From the NCBI GenBank assembly GCA_022843025.1, contig JALHOL010000009.1:144925-208924 (forward strand): DNA of 64,000 nucleotides. Reading direction: 5' to 3'. The DNA comes from Paracoccaceae bacterium. Lineage in GTDB: Bacteria > Pseudomonadota > Alphaproteobacteria > Rhodobacterales > Rhodobacteraceae. Both the position numbers and the translations under genes were made by a program. This document shows positions 17,605-25,448 of this stretch, piece by piece. A model generated the notes under the pieces. It did no database searches, had not been told where the DNA came from, and saw only the letters and a program-made list of their open reading frames with translations. Within the stretch, counting starts at the first letter, position 1. Each line of letters begins with the position of its first letter.

Positions 17605-20055
17605 TCACGGCTGGGGCTGGGGCGCGGATAGATCCTGCAACAGGGCGCGCGCGCGGTCCACACCCGGCCAAGGCGCGGTGGCGGCCAGATCGAGCGCGCG
17701 TGCCACAGCGACCTTTGCCTCATCGGTTCGGCCAAGGGCAGCGAGGACGGCGCCGTAATGATACTGAACCGACGCATCCTCGGTCAGTGCGGCGGCGGCG
17801 GCCTCCAGCTTAGGCAAGGCGGCGGCGGAATCGCCGGTCAGGTGCAGAAGCCATCCATAGGTGTCCTGCAACGCAGGCACTTCGGAGGAGCGGAAGCGCC
17901 GGGCAATGCGGAAGGCGCGGTCGATCGTGGCGGCATCGTCCACGGTTTGCGACAACAGGCTTGCAAGATTGTTTGCGATCAGGGGGTTGGCACTGTCTTC
18001 GGCATAAAGCGCCTCATAGATGCTGATGGCACCGGCCACGTCCCCTTGTGCCTGAAGGCGCGATGCGCGGATCCAGCGCAGGTCGACCGAGCGCGGCTGT
18101 GCGGTCAGCCCCGCGTCCAGCACCTTGCCGGCTTCGTCTGACTGGCCCTGCGCTTCCAGCAGGGTATAGAGCGCCCGAATGGCGCGTTCATCCGCGGGGT
18201 CCGACGCAAGCAGGGTGCGATAAATCGCAATGGCGGCGTCAGGGCGTTCCCCGGCCTCATCCAGAATAGCCTGACGGTGCAAGAGCGGGCGCGATTCGGG
18301 CTGCTTTTCGAGGGCAGCGGACAGCACGGCGGCGGCCTCATCCTGCCGGTCTGCCTGAAGCAGGGCGTCGACTTTCAGCAGCGCCCAAGGGGCCGAATCG
18401 TCGGCTGCCGCGATTTCGCGGTCGAGTATGGCCAGCGCCTCATCCGGGCGTTCCTGCGCCAGAAGGACTGCGCTTTCCAACTGGTTCGCGGCAGATTGCG
18501 CCTCGGGCGCGTCGGACGATCTGAGAAGGCCCAGCAATTGCCCGGCCAGCGCCCAATCGGCGGTGTTCAGGGCGATTTCCGACAACATTTCGACCAGACC
18601 AAGATCGGCCGGGTTATTTTGCCATGCCTGATATAGCACGGAACGGGCAACCTCGGCCCGGCCCTGATCTTGCAGCAGGCGGCCATAGTCGCGTGCATAG
18701 GAGGGCTCGCGTGGTGCCACTTCCACCGCGCGGCCCAGCGTTTCCGTCGCCAGATCAACCGATCCGTCGCGCAGATAGGCCGCGGCGAGCGCGGCGAGGA
18801 TGCGGGCGTTGTTCGGATCCTGATTCAGTGCCGTGCGCAGGTCGATGATCGCGTCTGACACTTGATCGGCGTTGATGCGCCAACCCGCGCGCAGGAGCAG
18901 CGCTTCGACATGCGAGGCGTCTTCGGCAAGGATTTCGGCGACGACGGTTTCGGCCTTTGGCTGGTCACCCATGGTGGTGAGCATTCCGGCATAAAGCGAC
19001 TTGATCCGCCGGGTTTGATCCGAGGCCGGGGCCGCGGCAATGAGTTCGGCGATCGCGGTCAGCGCGGCCTGCCGATCACCTGTTTCAAAAATGATCGAGG
19101 CTTGCAGGGCGCGATAAAGGTCTGCCTTGGGATCTTCGGCATTCGCAGCGATCAGGGGGTCAATCTCGGCAAGGGCTGCATCCGGCCCTTTGGTGCCGCG
19201 CAGAAAGTCGATCAGGGCAAGGTGGCCTTCGGCATCGGCTGAAGCCTCGCCGGCGCGTTCGCGCAGGAAAGCCTCGGCCCCGGCGACATCGCCGCGCGCC
19301 AGATACCATTGCAGCAAATTGCCCGGAAGCTCTGCATCGGTTGGGAACAGCCCGATCATCAGACGGAACTGGGCCACGACGGCATCAGGCATGTCCTGTT
19401 CCAACAGCAGACGGAGCTTCAGATCCTGAAGGCTGAAATCCTTTGGCTGCTGTGCCAGCGCCTGTTCGATCAAGGGCAGCGCGCTTTGCGCCCGGTCCTC
19501 GGACATGGCCTGATCAATGGCGATGCGCAGCAAGGCCGGATCATCGGGGCGGTCGGCGCGCAGCTTGGCCGCCTGTTCGGCAATGCTGCCGCGCTGGGCT
19601 GCGTTGTTATCGGTGACAGCCCGCTGATAGTCGCGCGCAAGGATCAGGCTGATGACACGGGGATCGGCGGCGCTGATCCGCTGCGCTTCGGTAGCGGCGG
19701 CCTCGAAATCCGGCCAGGCGCTTTGGCTGAGCAGGATGGTGGCGATGGCGACCCGCGATTCGAGATCGTTGGGCTGTAGATCGGCCAGTTCCTTGTATTG
19801 CTGATAGGCCCCGGCCAGATCGCCGGTTTCCAGCAGGGTATCGGCCAGCACCTTGCGCGCGGCATGCAGATCGGATTGCAGCGACAGCGCGTTGCGCAAT
19901 TCGACCAGCGCGCGCGGTGTGTCACCTTCGGCAAGCAGGGATTGGGCAGAGGCGAAATGACCGGCGGCCTTTTCTTCGGTGCTCTGACAGGCGGCAAGCA
20001 GCAAAACCAGAGCGAGGGCCGCGGGGAACCGGGGAAACAGTCCTGAAACGGGCAT
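17605..20055 (-). CDS. prsT: PEP-CTERM/exosortase-system TPR lipoprotein PrsT
   Basis: An 816-residue lipoprotein. The signal peptide MPVSGLFPRFPAALALVLL ends in the lipobox LAAC, with lipidated Cys23. The rest is almost entirely tetratricopeptide-like helical repeats (for example ALVELRNALSLQSDLHAARK and AERALDL-like ALDLAATAPW near the end). ATG 20055 is chosen because GAAGGAAT lies just upstream and the signal peptide starts there; the open frame extends 33 residues further without a signal. PrsT proteins occur with exosortase and polysaccharide loci and probably help polymer export or envelope assembly. It is divergent from the Wzz gene. Confidence 0.88.
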   Translation of the reverse strand: MPVSGLFPRFPAALALVLLLAACQSTEEKAAGHFASAQSLLAEGDTPRALVELRNALSLQSDLHAARKVLADTLLETGDLAGAYQQYKELADLQPNDLESRVAIATILLSQSAWPDFEAAATEAQRISAADPRVISLILARDYQRAVTDNNAAQRGSIAEQAAKLRADRPDDPALLRIAIDQAMSEDRAQSALPLIEQALAQQPKDFSLQDLKLRLLLEQDMPDAVVAQFRLMIGLFPTDAELPGNLLQWYLARGDVAGAEAFLRERAGEASADAEGHLALIDFLRGTKGPDAALAEIDPLIAANAEDPKADLYRALQASIIFETGDRQAALTAIAELIAAAPASDQTRRIKSLYAGMLTTMGDQPKAETVVAEILAEDASHVEALLLRAGWRINADQVSDAIIDLRTALNQDPNNARILAALAAAYLRDGSVDLATETLGRAVEVAPREPSYARDYGRLLQDQGRAEVARSVLYQAWQNNPADLGLVEMLSEIALNTADWALAGQLLGLLRSSDAPEAQSAANQLESAVLLAQERPDEALAILDREIAAADDSAPWALLKVDALLQADRQDEAAAVLSAALEKQPESRPLLHRQAILDEAGERPDAAIAIYRTLLASDPADERAIRALYTLLEAQGQSDEAGKVLDAGLTAQPRSVDLRWIRASRLQAQGDVAGAISIYEALYAEDSANPLIANNLASLLSQTVDDAATIDRAFRIARRFRSSEVPALQDTYGWLLHLTGDSAAALPKLEAAAAALTEDASVQYHYGAVLAALGRTDEAKVAVARALDLAATAPWPGVDRARALLQDLSAPQPQP

Positions 20056-20416
20056 ACCAATTCCTTCATTCCAAAACGACTGCCCGCAAGGGCGGCTCTG
20101 CATCCCTGTGCCGCGGGAGGATCGGTTGTCGTGTTCATTGCGGCGCATCCACAACGGCGCCTGTTCAATCGTTGATCACTTTGCACACAGCCTTCGAATT
20201 CAGTGGGATGCCGGGTGGACCAAAGGTAGTCAACTAGTATTAATGTCAGGGCTGGTAGAACGAAGAGCTTTAGGACATGCAGGCGAGTGATGATTGTCGG
20301 CGGGTTGCGCCGAATGTGGATGACCGGTCGATGAATGGCTCTGAACAACAGCAAGCGGTCGCTTTGCACAACGCCGCCCCGCGGCGGTTGGGCCTGTGGA
20401 ACAGGGGGGGCGTCCG
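20056..20416. promoter_or_regulatory. Divergent promoter region of prsT and the wzz-like gene
   Basis: These 361 bases contain no convincing gene. The central part (20200-20260) is AT-rich, with TAGTCAACTAGTATTAATG, and is the likely place of both promoters, but I cannot pick -35/-10 pairs with confidence. The plus-strand leader would exceed 150 bases. Confidence 0.35.
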
Positions 20417-21865
20417 GTGATCGAAGAACAGTCCGGTTCGATTGATCTGCCCTTTGTCCTGTCGCGCGCGCGGCGGTGGCTGTTTCTGTTCCTGTTCGTC
20501 TTTGTGACGATTGCGGGGATCGGCCTGATCGTCGCGCTGATCTTGCCGACGGTCTATCGATCAGAGGCCCTGCTGGTGGTGGAATCCGAGCAGATCCCTG
20601 ATGATCTTGCCCAATCGACGGTCCGCACCAAGGCGGGCGAGCAATTGCAGATCATCGAACAGCGGGTTCTGTCGCGCGAGGTTCTGATCAATCTAGCCGA
20701 CCGGTTAGACATCTTTGCTGCTGAGGGCGTGACGGATCCTGAAACACTGTCCTCTGGCGTCATCGTCGAGGATCTTCGGTCGCGCATCCTGATCACCCCG
20801 TCCAATGACGGCCCGCGCGCGGTTGGGGATGCAGAGGCCCTGCTGGTGCGCATCGCCTTTGATTCGCCCAATCCCGATGTTTCGGCTGCGGTGGCCAATG
20901 AGCTTGTGACGCTGATCCTCGAAGAGGATGTCGCCACCCGCATCCAGCTTGCCCGCCAGACGCAGGCGTTTTTCCAGCAGGAAGTGGCGCGGCTGGAGCA
21001 GGAGCTTTCGGCCCGTTCGCAAGAGATTCAGGCCTATAAGGAAGAAAATATCAACGCGCTGCCAGACAGCCTGATGTTCCGCCGCCAGGATCTGGCGATG
21101 ATCGAAGAACGCATGGTGCAACTGGACCGGGATCGCCGGGTGCTGTTGGATCAGATTGACCGGATCGACCGGCTGACGGGCGCGCAGCCCACGGAGCCGA
21201 GGGCCGATGACGGCACCGGGGTGGAACGAGAGCAGGTCACGACGCGCGATGTTCGGCGCGGCGATCTGGTGACCGAACTGTCCTATCTGGATCAGGAGCG
21301 CGACCAACTGATGGCGCGGTCCGAAGCCCTGACCGAGACGATTGCCGAAACGCCCCGCGTGTCGATCCGGCTGGAGGCGCTCGAGCGTGACTATCAGAAC
21401 GTGCGGAGCCAGTATGATCTGGCGATTTCCAATCTGGCAAAGGCCGAGATTGGCGAATTGATCGAGAGCCTCGCCAAGGGGCGGCGGATCAGCGTGATTG
21501 AACAGGCCGTGCGGCCCGACCGTCCTTATAGCCCGAACCGGCCACAGATCGCCCTGATCGGAATTGCCGCTGCGTTGGCCACGGCCATCGGGTTGATCGT
21601 GGCGCTGGAAACCCTGCGCAATGTCATCCGCCGACCCGAGGACATCACTGCGGTGATCGGTGACCGGATGATCATGACACTGCCCTATGTCCGCACGCGC
21701 AGCGAGATGACGACCATCTGGATGGTCAGCGGCCTGACGCTTGTCGTCGCTTTGGGCCTTGCTGCTTTTGGGTGGCAGAATTCAGCAGAGCTTGGCCGGA
21801 TGCTGGCCGAAGCTCTGGACAAGATGAAGACGTTAGTGCCCGCTGGCACTGTGGGAGGGGTGTAG
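20417..21865 (+). CDS. Polysaccharide chain-length determinant (Wzz/GumC family)
   Basis: A 482-residue inner-membrane co-polymerase that sets polymer length. Membrane segment 1 spans about residues 18-42, followed by the Wzz block LPTVYRSEALLVVESEQIP. A long charged coiled coil (about 150-320) is followed by the Pro-rich PDRPYSPNRPQIALIGIAAA and membrane segment 2. A third hydrophobic stretch lies near residues 420-440. GTG 20417 has AGGGGGG six bases upstream and is preferred over GTG 20396. No kinase domain is attached; the kinase is the next gene, three bases downstream, as in exosortase-linked loci. Confidence 0.88.
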   Translation: MIEEQSGSIDLPFVLSRARRWLFLFLFVFVTIAGIGLIVALILPTVYRSEALLVVESEQIPDDLAQSTVRTKAGEQLQIIEQRVLSREVLINLADRLDIFAAEGVTDPETLSSGVIVEDLRSRILITPSNDGPRAVGDAEALLVRIAFDSPNPDVSAAVANELVTLILEEDVATRIQLARQTQAFFQQEVARLEQELSARSQEIQAYKEENINALPDSLMFRRQDLAMIEERMVQLDRDRRVLLDQIDRIDRLTGAQPTEPRADDGTGVEREQVTTRDVRRGDLVTELSYLDQERDQLMARSEALTETIAETPRVSIRLEALERDYQNVRSQYDLAISNLAKAEIGELIESLAKGRRISVIEQAVRPDRPYSPNRPQIALIGIAAALATAIGLIVALETLRNVIRRPEDITAVIGDRMIMTLPYVRTRSEMTTIWMVSGLTLVVALGLAAFGWQNSAELGRMLAEALDKMKTLVPAGTVGGV

Positions 21866-21868
21866 GCC

Positions 21869-22693
21869 ATGGCCGTCGAACGCGTTCAATCGGCGATTGC
21901 CCGTGCCCGTGCCCAGCGCGCGGGTCTGGAGACGGTCTACGAGATCGAAGATGATCTGCCGATGGCGGAAGAGGATATCATCGAGCCTGTCCCGCCCGAG
22001 GATTGGAACGCGCTGCCGAAATCCGGCATGACCGCGCGGATTCTGGATCGGGCCCGGATCGTGACGGCGGGTCTGGCCGAGCATTCCACCGCCTTTGACA
22101 TGATGCGCACCAAGGTGTTGCAGCGGATGAAGGCCGAAGGGTGGAAGCGGATTGCCATCACATCTGCCGACAAGAACTGCGGCAAGAGCATGGTGGCGAT
22201 GAACCTCGCCTTCAGCCTGTCACGTCAGGTGGAATTGCGCACGATTTTGGTAGAGGCCGATCTGCGGCAGCCGTCTCTGGCCAAGGCGATGCGGTTGTCG
22301 CCGCGCGGTGGCTTTGCCGAAGTGTTGCGGCGCGAGGTTCCCTTCCCCAAAAGTCTGGTGCGGGTGCGCGAGAACCTTGCCGTACTGGCCAACCGCGACC
22401 GCAGCCCTGCCTCGGCGGAACTGCTGCACAGCGATGTTGTGCCCGGCATGCTGAAAGAGATCGAGCGCGCCTATCGGCCAGACGTGATGATCTTTGATCT
22501 TCCGCCGCTGATGCTTGCCGATGACACGCTGGCCTTCCTTGGCAATGTCGACTGCGCCTTGCTGGTGACCAGCGCGGAACACACGACGACGGCGCAGGTT
22601 GAGGCCTGTGTGCGCGAAATCTCGGACCGGACGGCGCTGGTGGGCGTTGTGCTGAACAAGTATCGCGCGGCCGGGGCGGCGAGCGGGTACTGA
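21869..22693 (+). CDS. BY-kinase (CpsD/CapB-type tyrosine autokinase), atypical P-loop
   Basis: A 274-residue cytosolic P-loop protein that should work with the preceding Wzz protein. The ATP site is ITSADKNCGKSMVAMNLAF (Lys106 region), followed by Walker A' TILVEADLRQPS and Walker B VMIFDLPPLM. Compared with the family, the usual glycine-rich PGEGKST is replaced by KNCGKSM, and the first Asp of the Walker A' DxD is Glu129. The C-terminus has no tyrosine cluster, only Tyr in LNKYR and the final Tyr. Loss of autophosphorylation sites, or a purely ATPase role, is possible. It ends the plus-strand operon. Confidence 0.83.
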   Translation: MAVERVQSAIARARAQRAGLETVYEIEDDLPMAEEDIIEPVPPEDWNALPKSGMTARILDRARIVTAGLAEHSTAFDMMRTKVLQRMKAEGWKRIAITSADKNCGKSMVAMNLAFSLSRQVELRTILVEADLRQPSLAKAMRLSPRGGFAEVLRREVPFPKSLVRVRENLAVLANRDRSPASAELLHSDVVPGMLKEIERAYRPDVMIFDLPPLMLADDTLAFLGNVDCALLVTSAEHTTTAQVEACVREISDRTALVGVVLNKYRAAGAASGY

Positions 22694-22727
22694 GCGATCC
22701 CTGCGCGGTGACAAGACGGTAAGGCGC

Positions 22728-22754
22728 AAAAGAAAAGGGGCGCCGAAGCGCCCC
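22728..22754 (-). terminator. Rho-independent terminator of the VPLPA-CTERM gene
   Basis: Read on the minus strand, GGGGCGC, loop TTCG, GCGCCCC is followed directly by TTTTCTTTT. This is a textbook intrinsic terminator 22 bases after the stop of the minus-strand gene. The same stem may also serve the convergent kinase gene, but a T tract exists on the minus strand only. Confidence 0.88.
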
Positions 22755-22776
22755 AGATTGCGATGGTCCAGTTCGA

Positions 22777-23439
22777 TCAGGCCGTGGCGAGCTTGCGGCG
22801 ACGCGAGAGGCCAACCAAGCCGAGCAGCGCAGTACCGAGCAGAAGGATACCGGCGGGCAGCGGGACGACGCTGATGGAGGCCTGCACGATGACACGCGAC
22901 GGGTTCGTTCCCGGGCCTTCACCAAAGAGCGTCGACGGAACCGGAAGGAACGACACGGTCACCAGACCAAGGCCTGCGACTTGCTGGGAAGGAATGGAAC
23001 CCCAGGTCAGGTTGCCGGTCAGGAAATCATATCTGTTGGCAATGAAGCCGGCCAAGCCGTTGTCGCTGTTAAAGTCCGTTGCGAAGCCGGTCCCAAGGCC
23101 CGTGCTTGCAAAGGTCGGCAGACCCGGCACAAGGAAGCGCAGCGCAGCGTTCAGATCGAACAGGTCGGGAACGAAGCGGTCACGTGCCGAAGCGGTGAGT
23201 TCCAGGAAATCGAACACCAGAGCCGGGCCATTGACTTGGACTTCCAGAACCGGGTTCGAAAGCAGCGACGGTGCATAGGCAACCGTTGCCAAGCAATCGC
23301 TTGCGCCGGTTGCGATCCGGCAGTTCGTGATGGTCGGGGCCGAAGACGTGTCTATCGTGATCGGCGCAGCGACTGCCGAGCCGCTGATGACCACGACCGC
23401 AGCCAACGATTGCAACCACATTTTTGCATATCCGAGCAT
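22777..23439 (-). CDS. VPLPA-CTERM sorting domain protein (probable XrtD substrate)
   Basis: A 220-residue secreted protein. It has a signal peptide (about 1-25, ending SGSAVAAP) and a C-terminal sorting signal: VPLPA at 192-196, then the hydrophobic GILLLGTALLGLVGLS and the basic tail RRRK. This is the tripartite signal recognised by the exosortase encoded at 4476-6071, which would cleave it and release or anchor the mature protein. The central part has no recognised domain and two cysteines (in TNCRIATGASDC). ATG 23439 has GGGAGA seven bases upstream. It has its own promoter region and terminator. Confidence 0.92.
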   Translation of the reverse strand: MLGYAKMWLQSLAAVVVISGSAVAAPITIDTSSAPTITNCRIATGASDCLATVAYAPSLLSNPVLEVQVNGPALVFDFLELTASARDRFVPDLFDLNAALRFLVPGLPTFASTGLGTGFATDFNSDNGLAGFIANRYDFLTGNLTWGSIPSQQVAGLGLVTVSFLPVPSTLFGEGPGTNPSRVIVQASISVVPLPAGILLLGTALLGLVGLSRRRKLATA

Positions 23440-23551
23440 AGCATAATCTCCCAACGCGGAGGTCTTCCGGCCCAACGCCACAATCCAACCAGTGTTAAGC
23501 CATATTAATACCGCATTTGGGGCCTGATGGAACCACTTTGTGCATAATGGG

Positions 23552-23585
23552 CCTGAATATAGCGTTCAGGCACGCAAAGCTTTGC
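23552..23585 (-). promoter_or_regulatory. Paired palindromes upstream of the VPLPA-CTERM gene
   Basis: Two dyads lie side by side about 115-145 bases upstream of the start: CCTGAA (23552-23557) with TTCAGG (23565-23570), and the perfect 12-bp palindrome GCAAAGCTTTGC (23574-23585). The surrounding 250 bases are AT-rich. They are candidate regulator sites for this gene; nothing in the sequence names the regulator. Confidence 0.35.
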
Positions 23586-23693
23586 GATTTTCGGAAAGCG
23601 TGCCACCATGACGTGTGCAGCCACAGCGCAACGTCACGTGATCGGGTGTGATTGGCGACTTTAGATGCGGTCAGTACAAGTTGATTCGAGGCA

Positions 23694-24596
23694 TCAGCGG
23701 CCTGCATGGATCGCGGCCAGATGTGCCGGCATCGACGAATCGCGCATGAGGCTGCGGAACCGGTCAAAGCGGGTGGTGGCATAGGCGAGGAAGTCATCCG
23801 CCGGGTTGCCGTTGGCGTGCTGGATCAATCCCCACAACGTCCAGAGCAGATCGCACATCGCCTTGTAGGCCACCATGCGGGCATGGTCGGCGGGTTTGGG
23901 TTGGCCCTGAAAATAGGCCTCCAGCAGTTCACGGTCCTGGGCGGCGTCAAATCCTGCCTCGACCGACAGATCGCCCAGATCCCACATCGGATCGTTCATG
24001 CCGGAATATTCCCAATCGACGATCCACATGCGGCTGCCGGTATCGAGGAAGTTCTCGCACAGCGGATCGCAATGGCATGGCGCAAGCGGGCGGGGATGCG
24101 CGTCAAGGGCGGCGCGCACCTGTTGCGCGTCTTGCAGGGCGTCAACGTAACCCTCTGGCAAAGCTGTGGATTTTGTGGCCAGCAGGGAGCGATAGCTGTC
24201 GATCATGTCGAACAGATCAAAGCGCGCCGGGAAGGTCTGGCCGCTGTCATGCAGGCGGCGAAAGGCATGGGCGGCGCGGGCAGGGCTGCCGGGCCGCGTG
24301 CGGAACAGGTCAGGCGTCATGGTGACGGTGTCGGGGATAAAGCGGGTGACCATCAGACCAGTGGCGGGATCGGCGTGCAGCACATCAGGCGCGACGCCTG
24401 CCATGGCGGCAGCGCGGGCGGCGACGGCCTCATTGCCGCGGTCGATATATTCGGCGGTGCCTTCGCCGGGGATGCGCAGGATATGGTCACCCAGATGCCA
24501 GACCCGGTTGGTCAGCCCGCCAAGGCGGCGGGGCGTGCCGGTGAAGCCCTGCAAGACGGGAAGGGTGGCGGCGATTGCGGCGATGTCGTCGGTCAT
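23694..24596 (-). CDS. Choline kinase/aminoglycoside phosphotransferase-like protein
   Basis: A 300-residue protein of the APH/choline-kinase fold. The catalytic Brenner motif is His175-x-Asp177-x4-Asn182 in PCHCDPLCENFLD, and the metal Asp194 lies in IVDWEYSGMNDPMWDLG, typical of choline/ethanolamine and LicA-like kinases. ATG 24596 follows AGGGGCC. It is divergent from the methyltransferase gene and close to the betaine operon, which encodes a second, different member of the family at 27881-28759. Choline or a related amino-alcohol is the likely substrate, by family and context. Confidence 0.82.
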   Translation of the reverse strand: MTDDIAAIAATLPVLQGFTGTPRRLGGLTNRVWHLGDHILRIPGEGTAEYIDRGNEAVAARAAAMAGVAPDVLHADPATGLMVTRFIPDTVTMTPDLFRTRPGSPARAAHAFRRLHDSGQTFPARFDLFDMIDSYRSLLATKSTALPEGYVDALQDAQQVRAALDAHPRPLAPCHCDPLCENFLDTGSRMWIVDWEYSGMNDPMWDLGDLSVEAGFDAAQDRELLEAYFQGQPKPADHARMVAYKAMCDLLWTLWGLIQHANGNPADDFLAYATTRFDRFRSLMRDSSMPAHLAAIHAGR

Positions 24597-24669
24597 TCTG
24601 GCCCCTGCCGTTGCGTTGCGGATCAGTCTGCCGCAAGCTGGACACAAGGCAAAGCGGGGAGTGGGGATC

Positions 24670-25329
24670 ATGGCAACCGGCGGGCATGACGGGCATCTGG
24701 GCGCGGTCTACGAGGCCCGCGCGCCCGAGGAAGTGGCCGCCGTTTATGACGCCTGGGCAAGCACTTACGATGAAGAGATGGCCAAGGCAGGGTACCGCCA
24801 TCCGGCGGTGGGACTTGCGCTGCTGGCGCGGCATTTGCCGCGGGGGGCGGGGCCTGTGCTGGATGCGGGCTGCGGGACGGGGTTGCTGGGGGATTGGCTG
24901 GGCATACTGGGCTTTGCGCCGGTTGAGGGGTTGGACCTGTCGCCCGGCATGTTAGAGGTGGCGCGGCGCAAGGGGAGCTATGCGCGGCTGCACAATGTGG
25001 CGCTGGGGCGGGAATTGCCCTTTGAAACCGGGCAGTTCGCGGGTGTCATCTCAACCGGGGTGTTCACCACGGGCCATGTCGGGGCCGAGGGGTTGCCGGA
25101 GCTGATCCGCATCACGCGGCCCGGCGGGGTGATCGTGCTGACGGTGAAGACGACGCTGTGGGATGGCGGTTTTGCCGCCGCTTTGGGTGTGCAGCAGCCG
25201 GTGCAGATGGCGGTGCAGACGGGCGTGCATACCGATGTGCATATCGTGGAGCAAACCGACCCCTATATCTCGATGCCCGGAGAGCCGGGAACGGTGCCTT
25301 CGCTCGCGGTGGTCCTGCGGCGGGTGTGA
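24670..25329 (+). CDS. Class I SAM-dependent methyltransferase with a V-Q/H-x-x repeat
   Basis: A 219-residue methyltransferase. Motif I is VLDAGCGTGLLG (Asp65 region), followed by VEGLDLSPGMLEVAR and a post-motif region ending ITRPGGVIVLTVK. ATG 24670 has a GGGGA ribosome site. Residues 174-193 are five tandem tetrapeptides (VQQP, VQMA, VQTG, VHTD, VHIV), encoded by a 12-base direct repeat that also occurs between genes at 49.9 kb. The insert lies between the catalytic fold and the conserved C-terminal SMPGEPGT. Methyl acceptor unknown; proximity to the betaine genes hints at amine or choline metabolism. Confidence 0.82.
   Translation: MATGGHDGHLGAVYEARAPEEVAAVYDAWASTYDEEMAKAGYRHPAVGLALLARHLPRGAGPVLDAGCGTGLLGDWLGILGFAPVEGLDLSPGMLEVARRKGSYARLHNVALGRELPFETGQFAGVISTGVFTTGHVGAEGLPELIRITRPGGVIVLTVKTTLWDGGFAAALGVQQPVQMAVQTGVHTDVHIVEQTDPYISMPGEPGTVPSLAVVLRRV
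25189..25248 (+). repeat. 12-bp tandem repeat array, copy A (inside the methyltransferase gene)
   Basis: Five consecutive 12-base units each start with GTGCA: at 25189, 25201, 25213, 25225 and 25237. Units two to four read GTGCAGATGGCG, GTGCAGACGGGC and GTGCATACCGAT. A decayed sixth unit (GAGCAAACCGAC) follows. The order of units matches copy B at 49909-49956, with 39 of 48 bases identical over four units by my count. Confidence 0.8.
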
Positions 25330-25369
25330 GGCTGCATTTGTCGGCGCGCGCGCCTGGCATCGGCGTCGC

Positions 25370-25423
25370 ATGGGTATTTTTGCCAAGATGAAACGGCGGG
25401 TTCACCTTGGTTCAAATACCCAT
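25370..25423. terminator. Bidirectional inverted repeat between convergent genes
   Basis: ATGGGTATTT (25370-25379) and AAATACCCAT (25414-25423) form a perfect 10-bp inverted repeat. A further CCAAG/CTTGG pair (25383-25387 and 25406-25410) extends the stem after a small internal loop. It lies exactly between the convergent methyltransferase and dehydrogenase genes. The AT-rich stem bases with a T run next to them fit a two-way terminator, although the layout is not classical. Confidence 0.55.
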
Positions 25424-25448
25424 CTGACTGCGCCACTTCGCGCGGCGC

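Noticed and set aside
25189..25248. CRISPR-like repeat
   Set aside because: Units are contiguous 12-mers without spacers, and no cas gene is in the window.
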